64,000 nucleotides of DNA from Pseudomonas bananamidigenes (GCF_001679645.1 NZ_LRUN01000001.1:1-64000), one strand, 5' to 3'; shown: positions 33,993 to 48,117, numbered from the stretch's first letter. Program-made: numbers and translations. The notes: generated by a model from the letters alone, not told the origin.

Positions 33993-34805
33993 TTACTTCA
34001 AGTCAGCCAGAAATTTCAGCAGCGTGTCGGTCACGAACGGCGGATTCTCCAGATTGGAGATATGCCCCGCCTCCGGCACCAGCACACATGGGCAGCCGAT
34101 CAGCCCGGCCATTTCCTGTGCTTCCGACGGTGGACGGGGTTTGTCCTGATCACCGCAAACCACCAGAGTCCTCGACGCATTCAGCTCCCCCAGTCGTGGC
34201 AAAAGATCGTCGCGGCCAAAGGTGATGCGCCCCATCGGCACGATGCTTTGACGCAGACGTTCAGCAGAGTAAGCCGCGAGTTTCGCGCGAAAGTCCTGAT
34301 ACAGCGCCGAATCCCGGTCGATACCCGGACGGAAGAAGATCGGCACCACGATGTCCAGCAATTGCTCGGAGATTGCGCCGCTTTCCTCGATCTGTTTGAA
34401 CAGCGAAAAATAATACTGACGGGTCGGCTCCGGCTCGACGCCAACGTAGGTGTCCATCAGCACCAGACCGTTGAGCCGCTGCGGCGCCGACAGTGCCAGG
34501 CGCACGCCCCACATACCGCCGACCGACAGGCCGACCAGCGTCACCCGGTCGATGTCCAGATGATCGAGCAAGGCCAGCGCCTGCCGGGCGATGTCGTCCA
34601 GTGATGTGGTGTGTTCAGGCAAGCGCCCGGATTCACCGTGGCCCCACAGGTCCAGCGCAATCACCCGATAGTGCGGTGACAACGCGGCGATCTGCGGCGC
34701 CCACATGGCCTGGTCCCACAGGTAGCTGCCGGCCAGCAACACCGCCGGCCCCGTGCCTTGATCAATGTAGTGAAGCGCCTGTCCGTCAACCGTGAAAAAA
34801 GGCAT
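33993..34805 (-). CDS. alpha/beta hydrolase
   Basis: Protein of 270 residues with the alpha/beta hydrolase fold. The nucleophile elbow is GLSVGGMWG (Ser near residue 92), the oxyanion region LLAGSYLWDQAMW replaces the usual HG, and EAGHISNLENPPFV carries the catalytic His (about residue 246). The Asp is probably in VCGDQDKPRPP. The sequence resembles 3-oxoadipate enol-lactonase and bromoperoxidase-like hydrolases, but the substrate is unknown. Start 34805 follows GGAGG. It lies 159 bp downstream of pvdL on the same strand and could be read from it. Confidence 0.82.
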   Translation of the reverse strand: MPFFTVDGQALHYIDQGTGPAVLLAGSYLWDQAMWAPQIAALSPHYRVIALDLWGHGESGRLPEHTTSLDDIARQALALLDHLDIDRVTLVGLSVGGMWGVRLALSAPQRLNGLVLMDTYVGVEPEPTRQYYFSLFKQIEESGAISEQLLDIVVPIFFRPGIDRDSALYQDFRAKLAAYSAERLRQSIVPMGRITFGRDDLLPRLGELNASRTLVVCGDQDKPRPPSEAQEMAGLIGCPCVLVPEAGHISNLENPPFVTDTLLKFLADLK

Positions 34806-34964
34806 CGATAACCTCCGAGGCAAAGAAACTGGAGCCCGCAGACTGAGCGGGTCGGCCCTGGCAGTCAATGATATGAAAGGATTACAGAGCCCGACCTGCG
34901 ACAACAGCTACAGAGACAGACAGGTTCTCCGTTGCCGTCTTCGCAAGGCGGGATCTGCGGGGTT

Positions 34965-37900
34965 TTACAACCCCTCCAGCTCCGCCATCAGATCATTCAG
35001 CCGATCCACCTTCTCCTCGGTGATGTCACTGGCCGCCAGCCCTTCAATGTACCCGGCCAGTTCCTCCACCGTGCTGCACTCGAACATCGCTCGCAGCGGC
35101 ACGTCCCGTTGCAGGGCTTTCTGCACCCGCGAGGCGATCTGCGTGGCGAGCAGCGAGTGGCCGCCAAGTTCGAAGAAGTTGTCCCGCACGCCGACCTTCT
35201 CGATCTTCAACACCTCGGCCCATATATCAGCCAGGGTCTGCTCCAGTTCGCTGCGCGGCGCCAGGTAATCCTGGCTCTGCAGCTGGCCGATTTCCAGCGC
35301 CGGCAGGGCCTTGCGGTCGAGTTTGCCGTTGGCGTTGAGCGGCAGCCGGTCGAGCCACAACCAGTGCAACGGCACCATGTATTCCGGCAGTTCGGCGCGC
35401 AGGCGCTGCTTGATTCGTTCCAGGCGCTCAGTCTGATTCAGTGCGCAATCAGCGGCGACCAGGTAGCCGACCAGATGCTTGCCGTTGACGCCTTCCTGCA
35501 CGCCGACAGCGCCGTCGCGGACTTCCGGTTGCTCATGCAGACGCGCCTCGATTTCACCCAGTTCGATCCGGTAACCGCGAATTTTCACCTGATGGTCGAC
35601 CCGACCGACGTACTCCAGCACGCCGTCACTGCGCCGGCGCGCCAGGTCGCCGGTGCGATACAGACGCTCGCCCGGCGCACCGAACGGGTTCGGCACGAAT
35701 ACCGGTGCGGTGCGCAGCGGATCACTGACGTAACCACGACCGACACCGGTGCCCGCCACACACAGCTCACCCACTGCACCCAACGGCACCAGATCCAGCG
35801 CGCCGTCGAGCAGGTACAGCAAATTATTGTCGGTGGGTGTACCGATCGGCAGGTAACTGCCGCGAGTCGACGCCATGTCGACGCGGAAGAACGCCACGTC
35901 GTCCGAGCATTCCGCCGGGCCGTAGGCGTTGACCAGCCCGATCTCCGGATACCGCAGCAGCCACTGGTGCGCCAGCTCCGGCGGCATGGCCTCACCGGTC
36001 GGCAACATCCAGCGCAGGCCATCGAGGCTCAGGCGATCCGAAGCCAGCATGCCCTGAATCAGCGACGGCACACTTTCCAGCACGGTGATGCCCTGTTGCT
36101 GCACATGCACCAGCAAACCTTGCGGATCATGGGCGATGGTGTTCGGCACGATATCCACCCGCGCTCCGAACAACGGCGCTGCGAGGAACTGCCAGACCGA
36201 AATGTCGAAGCTTTGCGAAGCGGTCTGGGCGATCACGTCGGCGTCGCTCAGGTTCAGATACGGCACCTTGCTCAACTGGTTGTTGAGCATGCCGCGCTGC
36301 TCGACCATCACGCCTTTGGGCAACCCGGTGGAGCCCGAGGTGTAGATCACGTAGGCCAGGTTATCCGGGCCGCTGAAGATGCCCGGATTCGCCGACGACA
36401 CCGCGTCCGCCTGAACGTCTTCCCACACCAGCAGGCGTGGGCGGTTGGCGCAGCTGAACTCATCCAGCAAGGTCGTCGCCTGTTCACGGCAGGCTTCGCT
36501 GCACACCAACACCGGCGTGCGACTGAGCTCGATGATGCGTTGCAGGCGCTGACTCGGCAGGCCCGGATCCAGCGGCAGGTAACCGGCGCCGGCCTTGAAG
36601 CTGCCGATGATCATGCCCAGCAGATCCAGATTGCGCTCGCTCAACAGCGCCACCGGTTGATCCATCTGCACCCCGGTCGCGACCAGTGCATGGCCGAGAC
36701 GGTTGGCGTTCCGGTTCAACTGCTCGTAACTCAATTGCTGATCGAGACAACTGGCGGCGACGCGTTGCGGATGTTGCGCCACCTGCGCTTCGAACAGTTC
36801 GACGTAGCTCTGCTCCAGCGGATAGTCGTGCTCACTCTGATTGCAACCGTGGAGCAGGAAGTCCTGTTCCGCCTGGCCCAGCAGCGGCAGATCGGCCATG
36901 TCGCCATGGAAACCGTCCACCAGCGCCAGCAACAGACGCTTGAACTCACCGAGCATGCGCTCGATGGTCGACTCGTCGAAGTAGCGTTGGTCGTAGGACA
37001 GATGCAGGCCGAGGTCATCGCCCGGATAGCAAACCGCTGTCAGCGGGAAGTTGGTGTGGGTACGGCCCGAGTCCGAGGTCGCATTGAGACTCTGCGCCCG
37101 GTCCAGCACCGAGACTTCCACCGGGGCGTTCTCGAACACGAACAGGCTGTCGAACAGCGGCTGGCCTTTCGGCAGTTCGCTCTGTTCCTGGATGTTCACC
37201 AACGGCAGGTATTCGTACTCGCGCAGCTGCATGTTGCTGTCGAGCAGAGCGCTCAGCCACTGACGCACGCTGGTGCGCTGATCGTCCGCCGGGATCTGCA
37301 CCCGCAGCGCGATGCTGTTGATGAACAGGCCGACGGTGCGTTGCATCTGCGGCATTTCCACCGGGCGCCCGGCCACGGTCACGCCGAACAACACGTCGCG
37401 ATCACCGCTCAGGCGTCGCAGCACCAGCGCCCACGCCGCCTGGGCGAAGGTGTTGATGGTCAGTTGATGGGCCTGGGCCAGTTCGCGCAGACGGACACCG
37501 TCCTCGACATTCAATCGGGTGTAGCGGTCGCCGACGATCATGCCGCCGCTTTCGCCGGCGTGTTCACGCAGGAACGGGCGGTCGCTCGGGATCGGTGTGG
37601 TGCGCTCGAACCCTTGCAGGTTCTGCCGCCACCACTCGCGCGCCTCAACCAGGCTCTGGCGTTGCAGCCAGCCGATGTAATCGCGGTAACGCGGCGGCAC
37701 GGCTAATTGCGCTTCGCGCCCTTCGCCCAGAGCGGTGTAGATCTCGAAGAAGTCATTCATCAGCAACGAGCGGCACCAGGCATCGATCAGGATGTGGTGG
37801 TTGCTCATCATGAACCAGTAACGGGCCGCGCCGACCTTGATCAGGCGCAGGTGGAACGGTGCCTGATTGAGCAGATCGAACCCGGCCTCGCGCTCGGCCT

Positions 37901-40900
37901 TGAGCAGTGCTTGCAGCTTCGGCTCCTGCTCGGCTTCGGCGATGGCGCTCCAGTCCAGGTAATCGACCGGCGTGCGACCCGGCGTATGAATCACTTGCAG
38001 CATGTCTTCGCCGACGTTCCAGCAGAACGATGCACGCAGCGCTTCATGACGGGCGACCACAGCCTGCCAGGCCTGGGCGAAACGCTCGGGATCGAGTTCG
38101 CTGTTGATGCGGTAGCGATCCTGCATGTAGTACAGACCGGTGCCCGGTTCGAGCAAGGTGTGCAGCAGCATGCCTTCCTGCATCGGCGTCAGCGGGTACA
38201 CGTCTTCGATGTGCGCCGCCGGCACCGGCAGTGCGTCGAGCTGCGCCTGGGTCAGTTTCGCCAGCGGGAAGTCCGAAGGCGTCAGGCCACCGGCCTCGTC
38301 CTGCAGGCAATGTTCGATCAGGCTCTGCAACTCGCCGACGTAGGCATCGGCCAGCTCGTTGATGGTCTGCGCGTCGTAGCGTTCGGCGCTGAAGGTCCAG
38401 CGCAGAATCAACTCACCGCCGTACACCTGACTGTCGACGCTCAGCTCGTTCGGCAGCGGTGCCTGTGGATCGTGGGCCGCACCGACCGACTCATCCAGCG
38501 GACGGAACAGCGCGTCGCTGCCGAAGCTCTGGTCGAACTGGCCGAGGTAGTTGAAGGTGATCGGCGCATTCGGCAATGCCGCCATGCTCTGACGGCTGGC
38601 GTCATCGGCCAGATATCGCAGCACACCGTAGCCGAGGCCTTTGTGCGGAACCGCACGCAGTTGCTCCTTGATGGCCTTGATCGAAGCGCCCTGCCCGGCG
38701 GCTTCTTCGATGTTGTGCGGGGTCAGGCGCAACGGATAAGCACTGGTGAACCAGCCGACGGTACGGGTCAGGTCGATCTCGTCGAACAGGGTTTCGCGAC
38801 CGTGGCCTTCCAGTTGAATCAACGCCGACGACTGGCCGCTCCAGCGGCACAGCACGCGGGCCAGCGCAGTCAGCAACAGGTCGTTGACCTGCGTGCGGTA
38901 GGCGCTCGGGGCCTGTTGCAGCAGTTGTTTGGTTTTTTCTGCATCCAGACGCACGCTGACGGTTTGCGCGTGACGATTCTCGCGACCACCCTCAGGGCGT
39001 TCGCATGGCAAATCGGCATTCGGGCCGGCCAGTTGCGCCTGCCACCAGTTCAGTTCTTCACGCAGGGATTCGCTGCCGGCGTAAGCCTGCAAGCGCGCCG
39101 CCCAGTCCTTGAAGGCGCTGGTTTTCGCCGGCAGCGCCACCGACTGACCGGCATCGAGCTGGCGATACACGGTTTGCAGGTCGTCGAGCAGAACGCGCCA
39201 CGACACGCCGTCCACCACCAGGTGATGAATCGCGATGAACAACCGTTGCTGAGCGTCCGGCCCATCCACCAGCACTGCACGTAGCAGCGGGCCCTGGGCA
39301 AGGTCGAGACTGCACTGGGCATCGGCGAACAGTGCGGCGCATTTGTCCATCGACGGCACGCGCACTTGCCAAAGCACCGCTGCATCGGTCACCGGTTGAT
39401 GGGTCGCTTGCCATGCATCTTTGACCTCGGTGAAGCGCAGACGCAGGGCGTCATGCTGCTCGATCACCGCCAGCAATGCTTGCTCCAGACGATGCGGTTC
39501 CAGCGGCGCAGCAGGTTCAAGCAGCAACGCCTGGTTCCAGTGCTGACGCTGGGGAATCTCGGTGTCAAAGAACCAGTGCTGGATCGGCGTCAGACGCGAT
39601 TCACCGGTCACCAGACCTTGTTCGGCGGTCACGGTTTCTGTACGACTGGCGACAGCGGCCAACGTCTGCACTGTCTGATGCTGGAACAAATCACGGGGGC
39701 TGAAATGAATGCCCTGCTGCCGGGCGCGGCTGACCACTTGAATCGACAGGATCGAGTCGCCGCCCAGTTCGAAGAAGTTGTCGTTGAGACCGACCTGCCC
39801 GACGTTGAGCACTTCGCACCAGATCTGCGCCAGGGTCTGCTCCAGCTCGTTGCTCGGCGCCACGTAATCCTGACGGTTCAGCTCCGGGTCCGGTGCCGGC
39901 AACGCGCGGCGGTCGAGCTTGCCGTTGGCGGTCAGCGGCATGCTCGCCAGCAGGATCAGATGGGTCGGCACCATGTAGTCCGGCAATTGCGTCTTGAGAT
40001 ACGCCTTGAGGGCTTCACGCAGTCCGGCTTGCTCGGCTTCGCTTCGCTCGGCGATATCGGTCACCAGGTAGCCGACCAGTTGTTTGCCGCTCGGCGCATC
40101 CAGCGCCAGCACCACCGCTTCGCGGATCGAGTCGTGATCGAGCAGGCGGGTTTCGATTTCGCCCAGTTCGATCCGGAAACCACGGATCTTCACCTGATGG
40201 TCGATCCGCCCCAGGTATTCCACCAGACCGTCGGCACGCTGGCGCACCAGATCGCCGGTGCGGTACATGCGCCCGCCATCGGCGGCAAACGGGTCGGCAA
40301 CGAAACGTTCGGCGGTGATGCCCGCACGCTCGTGATACCCCTGGGCCAGGCCGGCGCCGCCGACGAACAACTCACCGGTCGCGCCTTGTGGCACCAGCGC
40401 CAGATCGGCATCAAGAATGTAGGCCTGGCGATCACCGATCACGCTGCCGATCGGCACGCTGCCGGCGCCCTCTTCCAGCACCTCGGGCGCCAGACTGGCC
40501 AGCGGCATGACCACGGTTTCGGTCGGGCCGTAGGCGTTGAAGAACAGACTCGGTTTGAACGCTGCGCGAATCCGTTGCAGGTGTTCGCCGGTCAGCGCTT
40601 CGCCACCGGTGATGATCATGCGCACCGGCAGGATGTCGTTTTGCGTGGCGAGGAACTGCGCCAACTGGCTGCCGTAGCTCGGGGTGAAACCGAGAACATT
40701 GATGCGATGTTCGCGGATCAGGCCGCAGATCTCTTGCGCGTCCCACTGCCCTTGCGCACGCAGCACCACTTGCGCGCCGCTGAGCAACGGCACCAGCAGA
40801 CGTTCGGTGGCGGCGTCGAAGTTGATCGAATAGAAGTGCAGTTCGCAATCGTCCGGGCGCATGCCGAAACGCTCGATCACGGCCTGACAGTGCATGGCGA

Positions 40901-43900
40901 TTTCACCGTGGGACACCACCACACCTTTCGGCTTGCCGGTGGAACCCGAGGTGTAGATCAGGTACGCCTGATGTTGGGGCAAGCTGATGAACGGCAGCTC
41001 GCTGGCCGGGTAATCGGCCAGCGCCGCGCTGTCGTCTTCCAGGCACCAGCGCGCCACGTCCGACGGCAGTTCGCCGAGGGCCTTGAACATCGCCCGATCG
41101 CTGAGCAGCAGGCCGACGCGGCTGTCTTCGATCATGTAATGCAAGCGGTCGAGCGGGTATTCCGGGTCCAGCGGCACATAGGCGCCGCCGGCCTTGAGGA
41201 TCGCCAGCAGACCGACGACCATTTCCAGTGAACGTTCCAGCGCCAGACCAACCCGTACTTGCGGGCCGACACCGCGCTCGCGCAGAGCCCAGGCCAGACG
41301 ATTGGCGCGGGCGTCGAGTTCGGCGTAGCTCAGAGTCTGGCCGGCGAAGGTCAGGGCCGGTGCGTCTTTGCGCGCCAGTGCCTGCTCGGCGAACAGGTGA
41401 TGGATGCATTGATCGAGACGACGCTCGCCCGGCTCGACGCCGAGGCTGTCGAGCAATTGCTGTTGCTCTGGAGCGTCGAGCAGCGGCAGTTCGCTGAGGC
41501 GTTGCTGTGGATCGGCGATCAATGCTTCCAGCAGGTTGCGCCAGTGCCGGGCCATACGTGCGATGGTCGGCTCATCGAACAGATCGGTGCTGTACGTCAG
41601 GCAGCACCCGAGGCGATGGTCGAGGTCGGTGACTTCCAGATTGAGGTCGAACTTGGTCGCCCGCGCATCGTTGACCAGATACTCGACGGTCATCCCGGCG
41701 AGCGTGCGGCTTTGCTGGAACTCCCAGCGCTGCACGTTGCACATCACCTGGAACAGCGGGTTGTAGGCCGCGCTGCGCGGTGGCTGCAGCGCTTCAACCA
41801 GATGATCAAACGGCAAGTCCTGATGGGACTGGCCTTCGATCACGGTGTGGCGCACTTGCTCGAACAGTTCGCCCACCGACATCTGGCCGTCAAGCTGACA
41901 ACGCAGCACCTGAGTGTTGAGGAACGCCCCGATCAGCCCTTCACTTTCCGGACGGATGCGGTTGGCCACCGGCGCGCCAATACGCAGATCGGTCTGGCCG
42001 CTGTAGCGATAGAGCAAGGTCGCGAGCGCAGCGGTCATGGTCATGAACAGGGTCAGACCGTTCTGCGCGTTGAACGCCCGGACCCGCGCGGCAAGGTCGT
42101 CACTCAGGTCGAAGCGGAACAGCTCGCCCCGATGGCTTTGCACCGGCGGACGCGGGCGGTCGCCCGGCAGTTCCAGCAGTGGATGTTCACGACCCAGTTG
42201 GGTGGTCCAGTAGTCGAGCTGACGTTGACGCTCGCCGGACTCCAGCCAATCGCGCTGCCACACGCTGTAATCGAGGTACTGCACCGGCAGCGGCTCCAGC
42301 GGCGAATCGCGGTCATCGATAAACGCTTCGTACAACGCGCTGAGTTCCCGCGCGAAAATGTCCATCGCCCAGCCTTCGGTGACGATGTGGTGCAGGGTCA
42401 GAACGAAGTAATGCTCCTTTTCCGCCGTCTTGACCAGGCAGGCGCGCAGCAGCGGGCCGGTTTCCAGATCGAACGGCAGGTGCGCTTCGTCGTCGGCCAG
42501 TTGCCGGATTTTCTGCTCGCGTACCTCGGCGGCGAATTTCGAAAAATCTTTCCAGTCCATGCGCACGCCGGTCTGCGCATGCACCTGCTGACGGGCCACG
42601 CCATCGACACTCGGGAACGTGGTGCGCAGGGTTTCGTGACGCAGGATCAAGGCTTGCAGCGCCGACTCGAAACGCCCGACATCCAGCATGCCACGCAGGC
42701 GCGCCATGCCGCCGACGTTGTATGCGGGGCTGTCCGGCTCCATCTGCCAGAGGAACCACATGCGCTGCTGGGAATAGGACAGCGGCACCGGTTGGCTGCG
42801 GTCGACCTTGTCGATCGGCGGCTGCTTGTTGGTGCGACCGCTGGCCTGGATCTGACAGATCTGTTCGGCGAAATCACCCAGTTCGCTGTGTTCGAACAAG
42901 GCACGCAACGGCAGCTCGACGTCGCAGGCCTGACGGGTGCGGGAAATGATTTGCGTGGCCAGCAGCGAGTGACCGCCGAGGGCGAAGAAGTCGTCGCGCA
43001 GGCCGACCTGTTTCAAACCCAGCACCTCACGCCAGATGGCGGCGATCAGTTGTTCCAGTTCAGTGACCGGCTCGACGTGTTCGCGCACCTGCCATTGCGG
43101 CTCGGGCAAGGCACGGCGGTCGAGTTTGCCGCTCGGGCTAAGCGGCATTGCGTCCAGGCGCATCAGTTGCGCCGGGAGCATGTATTCCGGCAGTTCGGCA
43201 GCCAGTGCGGTTCTCAGGCGAGCGGTTTGCGCGTCCTGATCTTCGCTGGCATCTGTTGCAGTGAAGTAGCCGATCAGTTGCGGGCCGGCGACGGTTTCGC
43301 GCACCAGCACGGCGGCCTGAGCCACACCATCCTGAGCCAGCAGACGGGCTTCGATCTCTTGCGGCTCGACGCGGAAGCCGCGCAGTTTGACCTGCTGATC
43401 GAGGCGGCCGAGGTATTCGATCACGCCATCGTTCGTCCAGCGTGCACGGTCACCGGTGCGATACAGACGCGCGCCCTGCTCGCCCAGCGGATCGACCACG
43501 AAACGTTCGGCGGTCAGACCCGGGCGACCGAGGTAACCACGAGCCAGGCCGATGCCGCTGATGCACAGTTCACCCGGCACACCGGCCGGCACCGGATTCA
43601 GCTCACTGTCGAGCACGCGGCAGACCACGTTGCCCAGCGGACGGCCAATCGGTGAACACTCGCCATCGGCCACGCTGCAATGCCAGTGGGTGACGTTGAT
43701 CGCGGTTTCGGTCGGGCCGTAGCGGTTATGCAGTTGCACCGCCGGCAGCTGCGTCAGCACGCGGTTGCGCAGTTCCGCCGGCAGCGCTTCCCCGCCAGAG
43801 AACACGCGACGCAAGCTGGTGCATTCGGCACTCAGGGGCTCGTCGATGAACAGCGCAAGCAGCGGCGGCACGAAGTGCAGCGTGGTCACGCCGTACTGCT

Positions 43901-46900
43901 GAACCAGCTGTGCGATGCGATGCGGATCGCGGTGTTCACCGGGGCCGGCGATCAACAGGCGCGCACCGGTGATCAACGGCCAGAAGCACTCCCACACCGA
44001 CACGTCGAAACTGATCGGCGCCTTTTGCATCAGCACGTCGGTGTCGTTCAGGCGATAGGTGTTCTGCATCCATTGCAGACGTTCGGCCAGCGCCGCATGA
44101 GTGTTGCCGACGCCTTTCGGCTGGCCGGTGGAACCGGAGGTGTAAATCACGTAGGCGAGGTTATCGCCGTGCAGGTGTAGACCCGGCGCCTGGCTGGGCC
44201 AGTTTTCCAGGTGCAGGGTGTCCATGGCGATCACGCTGACGCCTTCGCTGGCCGGCAAGCGGTCAAGCAATGCGGTCTGGGTCAGCAGCAGTTCGACGCC
44301 ACTGTCGCCGAGCATGTAGGCCAGACGCTCGGCCGGGTAATCCGGGTCGAGCGGCACGTAGGCACCGCCGGCCTTGATGATTGCCAGCAGGCCGATCAGC
44401 AGTTGCGGTGAACGTTCGGCGGCGATGGCCACGCACACGTCCGGGCCGACGCCCTTGTCACGCAGGTAATGGGCCAGACGGTTGGCCTGATCATGCAGTT
44501 CAGCGAAATCTAGGCTGCCGCCATCCCATACCAGTGCGGTGCGATCAGGCGTCTGCCGCGCTTGTTCATTCAGCAGCTCCGGCAAACACTGTTGCGCCGG
44601 GGTGCACGGGGCGATGCTCCACGCACTTTGCTGAGTGTGCTCGGTGGCGGTCAGCAGCGGCAGGTCACCGATGGCCTGTTCCGGGCGTTCGCAGACAGCG
44701 CGCAGCAGGTTGCTGAAATGCTCGGCCAGCCGCTCGATGGTCGCGGCGTCGAACAATTCGTCGGCGTAGTCGAAGGACAGCGTCAGGCGACCGTTGCGGT
44801 CTTCTTCACTGTGCAGTTGCAGATCGAACTTGGCCTCGCGGCTATGCCACGGCAACTCTTCGGCAAGCAGGCCCGGCAGGCGCTTGAGCGCACTCAAGTC
44901 GCGTTGCTGATGGTTGAACAGGACCTGGAACAAGCCTTGCTCGCGGGCCTGCGGGAAGGCTTCGAGCAGTTGTTCGAACGGCAGGTCCTGATTGGCCTGG
45001 GCACCGAGCGCAGCCTGACGGGTTTGCGCCAGCAGTTCGGTGAATGGCAGACGCGAATCGACGTCGGCGCGCAGTACCTGAGTGTTGATGAAGAAACCGA
45101 TCAGGCCTTGGGTCTCCAGACGCGGACGGTTGGCGTTGGGCACACCGATGCGGATGTCACGCTGGCCGCTGTAGCGATGCAGCAGACTCTGGAACGCCGA
45201 GAGCAGCAGCATGAACGGCGTGGATTGGTAGGCCTGGGCAGTCTGGCGAATGGCGTCGCTGAGGCTGATCCCCAGGCGAACGCTGTGGCGTGCGGCACTG
45301 TGCTTTTGCTTGGCCGAGCGTGGATGGTCGGTCGCCAGTTCCAGGGGCGGATGCTCGTCACCCAATTGCGCTTTCCAGTACGCCAGTTGCCGCTCGCCCT
45401 CGCCTTGCACCAGCCACTGACGCTGCCAGCTGCCGTAGTCCGCGTACTGGGTCGGCAACGGCGCCAGTTCCGCGCGCTGACCTTGGGAAGCGGCGGCGTA
45501 CAGGCGCGAGAACTCGTCGATCAATACGTTCAGCGACCAGCCGTCAGCGATGATGTGGTGCATCGTCACCAGCAACTGGTGATCTTCGTCGTCGAGGCGA
45601 ACCAGCGTCACCCACAGCAGCGGACCGTTCTCCAGATCGAACCGGGTGCGCGCTTCGTCTTCGCGGATCTGTTGCGCACGGGCTTCACGCTCGCTGGCCG
45701 GCAGGTCGCTGATGTCGATCAATTGCAAATTGAACTCGCCTGCGGCTTCGACCTGTTGCAGGGCCACGCCATCGCGTTCGAAGAAATGCGTGCGCAGGGA
45801 CTCGTGGCGTTCGATCAGTTGCTGGAAACTGGCGCGCAGTGCGTCTTCATCCAGTTCGCCGCGCAGGCGCAGGGCGCCGGGAATGTTGTAGGCGCTGCTC
45901 TGCGGGTCGAGTTGCCAGGTGATCCACAAGCGGTTTTGCGCCAGGGATTGTGCCAGTGCTTCAGTGCGCGACAGTGCGCTGATTTCGACCTGTACGCAGC
46001 CGCCGTCCTGTTGCTGCTGCGCCACGGCGGCGGCGAACGCGGACAGGGTCGGCGCTTCGAACAGCAGGCGCAGATTCAGCTCCAGGCTCAGTTCTTCGCG
46101 CACCCTGGCGATCACTTGCGCGGCGGCGATCGAGTTGCCGCCGAGCAGGAAGAAGTGATCGTCGGCGTTGACCAGTTTGACGTTGAGTTGCTCGGCCCAG
46201 ATTCTGCCAATCAACACTTCCAGTTCGGAGGCGGACGCGGTCGAGTCATGCGCGTTTTCAGCCGTGGTCGACGGAAACACCGCGTAGCTGTCGAGGCTGC
46301 CATCAGCCAGACGATTGCGGCAGGCCGAACGTTGCAGCTTGCCGCTGGAAGTCTTCGGCAATGCGCCCGGATTGAGCAGAACCACCACACTCGGCGCTTC
46401 CTGATACGCCTCGGCCACGGCCTGGCGGATCGCCTTGATCAGCGCTTCGGGCGGAAGGATTTTCTGCACGCTACGGCTGATTTCCGCCGCGATGCCGATG
46501 CCTTCTTCACCGTTCTGATTAACTGCGAACGCCGCGACGCGGCCCTTGCGCACCACCTCGACTTCGTTCTCGACCGTTTTCTCGATGTCCTGCGGATAGA
46601 GGTTGTGACCGCGCACGATCAGCATGTCTTTCAGGCGACCGGTGATGAACAGTTCACCGTCGCGAATGAAGCCCAGGTCACCGGTGCGCAGCCAGGTCTG
46701 GCCGGAATGCTGGACGAAGGTTTTGGCCGTCGCCTCAGGGTTGCGCCAGTAGCCGTGGGCGATGCTCGGGCCGGCGGCCCAGACTTCACCGACGGCGTTG
46801 TCGGTCAGTTGTTCAAGCGTGCCCGGCTCGACGATCAGCACCGCATGCTCCGGCTGGCTGATGCCGCAGCTCATGATCGGGCTGCCCTCGCCCGGCTCAG

Positions 46901-47966
46901 CGCGGTTTTGTGCCAAAGCCTGATCGTTCACGCGCAACGCAGGAATGCCGGTGCCGCGCGGCGTGCCGGCGACGAACAGGGTCGCTTCGGCCAGACCGTA
47001 AGACGCCATGAAACTGCTTTCGCTGAAACCGCACACGGTGAACTTCTCGGCGAAGCGCTCGAGGGTGTCGAGACGGATCGGCTCGGAACCCGAATAGGCG
47101 ACACGCCAGCGACTCAGATCGAGACGCTCCAGCGCGGATTCGCTGACACGTTCGCTACACAGACGATAGGCGAAGTCCGGGCCGCCGCTGATGGTGCCGC
47201 CGTACTGACTGATCGCTTCGAGCCAGCGCAACGGCCGGCCTAGGAAGTAAGCGGGTGACATCAGGATGCACGGCACGCCGCTGAAGATCGGCTGCAGCAG
47301 ACCGCCGATCAGGCCCATGTCGTGGTAAAGCGGCAACCAGCTGACGATCACGTCTTCCGGGTTCACGTCGATGCCGAAACCGTGACGGATCAGCCGTTCA
47401 TTGGCCACCAGATTGCCATGGCTGACCTGCACGCCTTTGGGCAGCGCAGTCGAACCGGAGGTGTATTGCAGGAAGGCGATGTGGTCTTGCGGCAAGGTCG
47501 GTTCGACCCAGCGTTCGGCCAGCGCAGCATCGAGAGTATCGACACACAACAGCGGCGGCGCGCTTTCGATCTGCTGCAAGGCGTCGCGCAGGTCGGCGCT
47601 GGTCAGCAACAGCCGCGGTTCGGCGTCGGCAATGATCGACAGCAGCCGCTCCTGATGGTGACGCTTGGCCGACTCCGGCGGATAGGCCGGCACCGCGATC
47701 ACGCCCGCGTACAGGCAACCGAAGAATGCCGCGACGTAATCCGGACCACTGGGAAACAGCAGCACGGCGCGGTCACCGAAACCGGCCTCGGCCTGCAAGG
47801 CAGCGGCGATGGTGCGGGCACGCTGATCGAGTTCGCGATAACTGAGCACCACAGCCTGCTCCTCGGTTTCGGCGAGAAAGCGCAGGGCCAGCCGGTCCGG
47901 TGTCAGGGCCGCACGGCGCTGTAGGGCTTGGACCAGGGTGCTGGGGAGTTCGAACGCGTCGGTCAT
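34965..47966 (-). CDS. pvdL: pyoverdine chromophore non-ribosomal peptide synthetase PvdL
   Basis: NRPS of 4333 residues, very close to P. aeruginosa PvdL in length and module order. Domains: acyl-AMP ligase ([11 protein letters not shown] near 166), carrier (LGGNSI near 608), condensation (HHIIADGWS near 800), adenylation 1 ([11 protein letters not shown] near 1272), carrier (near 1664), condensation (HHIVTEGW near 1858), adenylation 2 (near 2335), carrier (LGGDSI near 2736), epimerisation ([11 protein letters not shown] near 2913, EGHGRE near 3054), condensation (NHHILIDAW near 3388), adenylation 3 (near 3872), carrier (near 4267). There is no thioesterase. By homology it acylates L-Glu, adds D-Tyr and L-Dab, and passes the chain on to the next synthetase. 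MTDAFEL at 47966 follows AGGAAA; a 73-codon longer frame is not supported. Confidence 0.96.
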   Translation of the reverse strand: MTDAFELPSTLVQALQRRAALTPDRLALRFLAETEEQAVVLSYRELDQRARTIAAALQAEAGFGDRAVLLFPSGPDYVAAFFGCLYAGVIAVPAYPPESAKRHHQERLLSIIADAEPRLLLTSADLRDALQQIESAPPLLCVDTLDAALAERWVEPTLPQDHIAFLQYTSGSTALPKGVQVSHGNLVANERLIRHGFGIDVNPEDVIVSWLPLYHDMGLIGGLLQPIFSGVPCILMSPAYFLGRPLRWLEAISQYGGTISGGPDFAYRLCSERVSESALERLDLSRWRVAYSGSEPIRLDTLERFAEKFTVCGFSESSFMASYGLAEATLFVAGTPRGTGIPALRVNDQALAQNRAEPGEGSPIMSCGISQPEHAVLIVEPGTLEQLTDNAVGEVWAAGPSIAHGYWRNPEATAKTFVQHSGQTWLRTGDLGFIRDGELFITGRLKDMLIVRGHNLYPQDIEKTVENEVEVVRKGRVAAFAVNQNGEEGIGIAAEISRSVQKILPPEALIKAIRQAVAEAYQEAPSVVVLLNPGALPKTSSGKLQRSACRNRLADGSLDSYAVFPSTTAENAHDSTASASELEVLIGRIWAEQLNVKLVNADDHFFLLGGNSIAAAQVIARVREELSLELNLRLLFEAPTLSAFAAAVAQQQQDGGCVQVEISALSRTEALAQSLAQNRLWITWQLDPQSSAYNIPGALRLRGELDEDALRASFQQLIERHESLRTHFFERDGVALQQVEAAGEFNLQLIDISDLPASEREARAQQIREDEARTRFDLENGPLLWVTLVRLDDEDHQLLVTMHHIIADGWSLNVLIDEFSRLYAAASQGQRAELAPLPTQYADYGSWQRQWLVQGEGERQLAYWKAQLGDEHPPLELATDHPRSAKQKHSAARHSVRLGISLSDAIRQTAQAYQSTPFMLLLSAFQSLLHRYSGQRDIRIGVPNANRPRLETQGLIGFFINTQVLRADVDSRLPFTELLAQTRQAALGAQANQDLPFEQLLEAFPQAREQGLFQVLFNHQQRDLSALKRLPGLLAEELPWHSREAKFDLQLHSEEDRNGRLTLSFDYADELFDAATIERLAEHFSNLLRAVCERPEQAIGDLPLLTATEHTQQSAWSIAPCTPAQQCLPELLNEQARQTPDRTALVWDGGSLDFAELHDQANRLAHYLRDKGVGPDVCVAIAAERSPQLLIGLLAIIKAGGAYVPLDPDYPAERLAYMLGDSGVELLLTQTALLDRLPASEGVSVIAMDTLHLENWPSQAPGLHLHGDNLAYVIYTSGSTGQPKGVGNTHAALAERLQWMQNTYRLNDTDVLMQKAPISFDVSVWECFWPLITGARLLIAGPGEHRDPHRIAQLVQQYGVTTLHFVPPLLALFIDEPLSAECTSLRRVFSGGEALPAELRNRVLTQLPAVQLHNRYGPTETAINVTHWHCSVADGECSPIGRPLGNVVCRVLDSELNPVPAGVPGELCISGIGLARGYLGRPGLTAERFVVDPLGEQGARLYRTGDRARWTNDGVIEYLGRLDQQVKLRGFRVEPQEIEARLLAQDGVAQAAVLVRETVAGPQLIGYFTATDASEDQDAQTARLRTALAAELPEYMLPAQLMRLDAMPLSPSGKLDRRALPEPQWQVREHVEPVTELEQLIAAIWREVLGLKQVGLRDDFFALGGHSLLATQIISRTRQACDVELPLRALFEHSELGDFAEQICQIQASGRTNKQPPIDKVDRSQPVPLSYSQQRMWFLWQMEPDSPAYNVGGMARLRGMLDVGRFESALQALILRHETLRTTFPSVDGVARQQVHAQTGVRMDWKDFSKFAAEVREQKIRQLADDEAHLPFDLETGPLLRACLVKTAEKEHYFVLTLHHIVTEGWAMDIFARELSALYEAFIDDRDSPLEPLPVQYLDYSVWQRDWLESGERQRQLDYWTTQLGREHPLLELPGDRPRPPVQSHRGELFRFDLSDDLAARVRAFNAQNGLTLFMTMTAALATLLYRYSGQTDLRIGAPVANRIRPESEGLIGAFLNTQVLRCQLDGQMSVGELFEQVRHTVIEGQSHQDLPFDHLVEALQPPRSAAYNPLFQVMCNVQRWEFQQSRTLAGMTVEYLVNDARATKFDLNLEVTDLDHRLGCCLTYSTDLFDEPTIARMARHWRNLLEALIADPQQRLSELPLLDAPEQQQLLDSLGVEPGERRLDQCIHHLFAEQALARKDAPALTFAGQTLSYAELDARANRLAWALRERGVGPQVRVGLALERSLEMVVGLLAILKAGGAYVPLDPEYPLDRLHYMIEDSRVGLLLSDRAMFKALGELPSDVARWCLEDDSAALADYPASELPFISLPQHQAYLIYTSGSTGKPKGVVVSHGEIAMHCQAVIERFGMRPDDCELHFYSINFDAATERLLVPLLSGAQVVLRAQGQWDAQEICGLIREHRINVLGFTPSYGSQLAQFLATQNDILPVRMIITGGEALTGEHLQRIRAAFKPSLFFNAYGPTETVVMPLASLAPEVLEEGAGSVPIGSVIGDRQAYILDADLALVPQGATGELFVGGAGLAQGYHERAGITAERFVADPFAADGGRMYRTGDLVRQRADGLVEYLGRIDHQVKIRGFRIELGEIETRLLDHDSIREAVVLALDAPSGKQLVGYLVTDIAERSEAEQAGLREALKAYLKTQLPDYMVPTHLILLASMPLTANGKLDRRALPAPDPELNRQDYVAPSNELEQTLAQIWCEVLNVGQVGLNDNFFELGGDSILSIQVVSRARQQGIHFSPRDLFQHQTVQTLAAVASRTETVTAEQGLVTGESRLTPIQHWFFDTEIPQRQHWNQALLLEPAAPLEPHRLEQALLAVIEQHDALRLRFTEVKDAWQATHQPVTDAAVLWQVRVPSMDKCAALFADAQCSLDLAQGPLLRAVLVDGPDAQQRLFIAIHHLVVDGVSWRVLLDDLQTVYRQLDAGQSVALPAKTSAFKDWAARLQAYAGSESLREELNWWQAQLAGPNADLPCERPEGGRENRHAQTVSVRLDAEKTKQLLQQAPSAYRTQVNDLLLTALARVLCRWSGQSSALIQLEGHGRETLFDEIDLTRTVGWFTSAYPLRLTPHNIEEAAGQGASIKAIKEQLRAVPHKGLGYGVLRYLADDASRQSMAALPNAPITFNYLGQFDQSFGSDALFRPLDESVGAAHDPQAPLPNELSVDSQVYGGELILRWTFSAERYDAQTINELADAYVGELQSLIEHCLQDEAGGLTPSDFPLAKLTQAQLDALPVPAAHIEDVYPLTPMQEGMLLHTLLEPGTGLYYMQDRYRINSELDPERFAQAWQAVVARHEALRASFCWNVGEDMLQVIHTPGRTPVDYLDWSAIAEAEQEPKLQALLKAEREAGFDLLNQAPFHLRLIKVGAARYWFMMSNHHILIDAWCRSLLMNDFFEIYTALGEGREAQLAVPPRYRDYIGWLQRQSLVEAREWWRQNLQGFERTTPIPSDRPFLREHAGESGGMIVGDRYTRLNVEDGVRLRELAQAHQLTINTFAQAAWALVLRRLSGDRDVLFGVTVAGRPVEMPQMQRTVGLFINSIALRVQIPADDQRTSVRQWLSALLDSNMQLREYEYLPLVNIQEQSELPKGQPLFDSLFVFENAPVEVSVLDRAQSLNATSDSGRTHTNFPLTAVCYPGDDLGLHLSYDQRYFDESTIERMLGEFKRLLLALVDGFHGDMADLPLLGQAEQDFLLHGCNQSEHDYPLEQSYVELFEAQVAQHPQRVAASCLDQQLSYEQLNRNANRLGHALVATGVQMDQPVALLSERNLDLLGMIIGSFKAGAGYLPLDPGLPSQRLQRIIELSRTPVLVCSEACREQATTLLDEFSCANRPRLLVWEDVQADAVSSANPGIFSGPDNLAYVIYTSGSTGLPKGVMVEQRGMLNNQLSKVPYLNLSDADVIAQTASQSFDISVWQFLAAPLFGARVDIVPNTIAHDPQGLLVHVQQQGITVLESVPSLIQGMLASDRLSLDGLRWMLPTGEAMPPELAHQWLLRYPEIGLVNAYGPAECSDDVAFFRVDMASTRGSYLPIGTPTDNNLLYLLDGALDLVPLGAVGELCVAGTGVGRGYVSDPLRTAPVFVPNPFGAPGERLYRTGDLARRRSDGVLEYVGRVDHQVKIRGYRIELGEIEARLHEQPEVRDGAVGVQEGVNGKHLVGYLVAADCALNQTERLERIKQRLRAELPEYMVPLHWLWLDRLPLNANGKLDRKALPALEIGQLQSQDYLAPRSELEQTLADIWAEVLKIEKVGVRDNFFELGGHSLLATQIASRVQKALQRDVPLRAMFECSTVEELAGYIEGLAASDITEEKVDRLNDLMAELEGL

Positions 47967-48117
47967 GAGGTTTCCTGCCTGAATTCGGCTTGCTGGTGGA
48001 TCGGTTGGCTGCGGCATGCCCGTGCAAGGCATGCGGGACACGGTCTTCGCCGACCGTGCAAGGCATTGGAATGCGGTAGGTCCGGGGCTGCGCACCCGGA
48101 ACCATTCACCAATGAGA

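Noticed and set aside
33993..34805. Type II thioesterase PvdG beside pvdL
   Set aside because: The hydrolase here has a GLSVGG elbow and resembles enol-lactonase-type hydrolases rather than the type II thioesterases of NRPS loci, so the PvdG name was not used.
34932..47243. Long open frames on the plus strand opposite pvdL (924, 525, 621, 798 and 893 codons)
   Set aside because: They are antisense shadows of the strongly GC-biased pvdL codons, with His/Gln/Arg-rich composition and no recognisable domains or start sites. pvdL on the minus strand carries all expected NRPS motifs.
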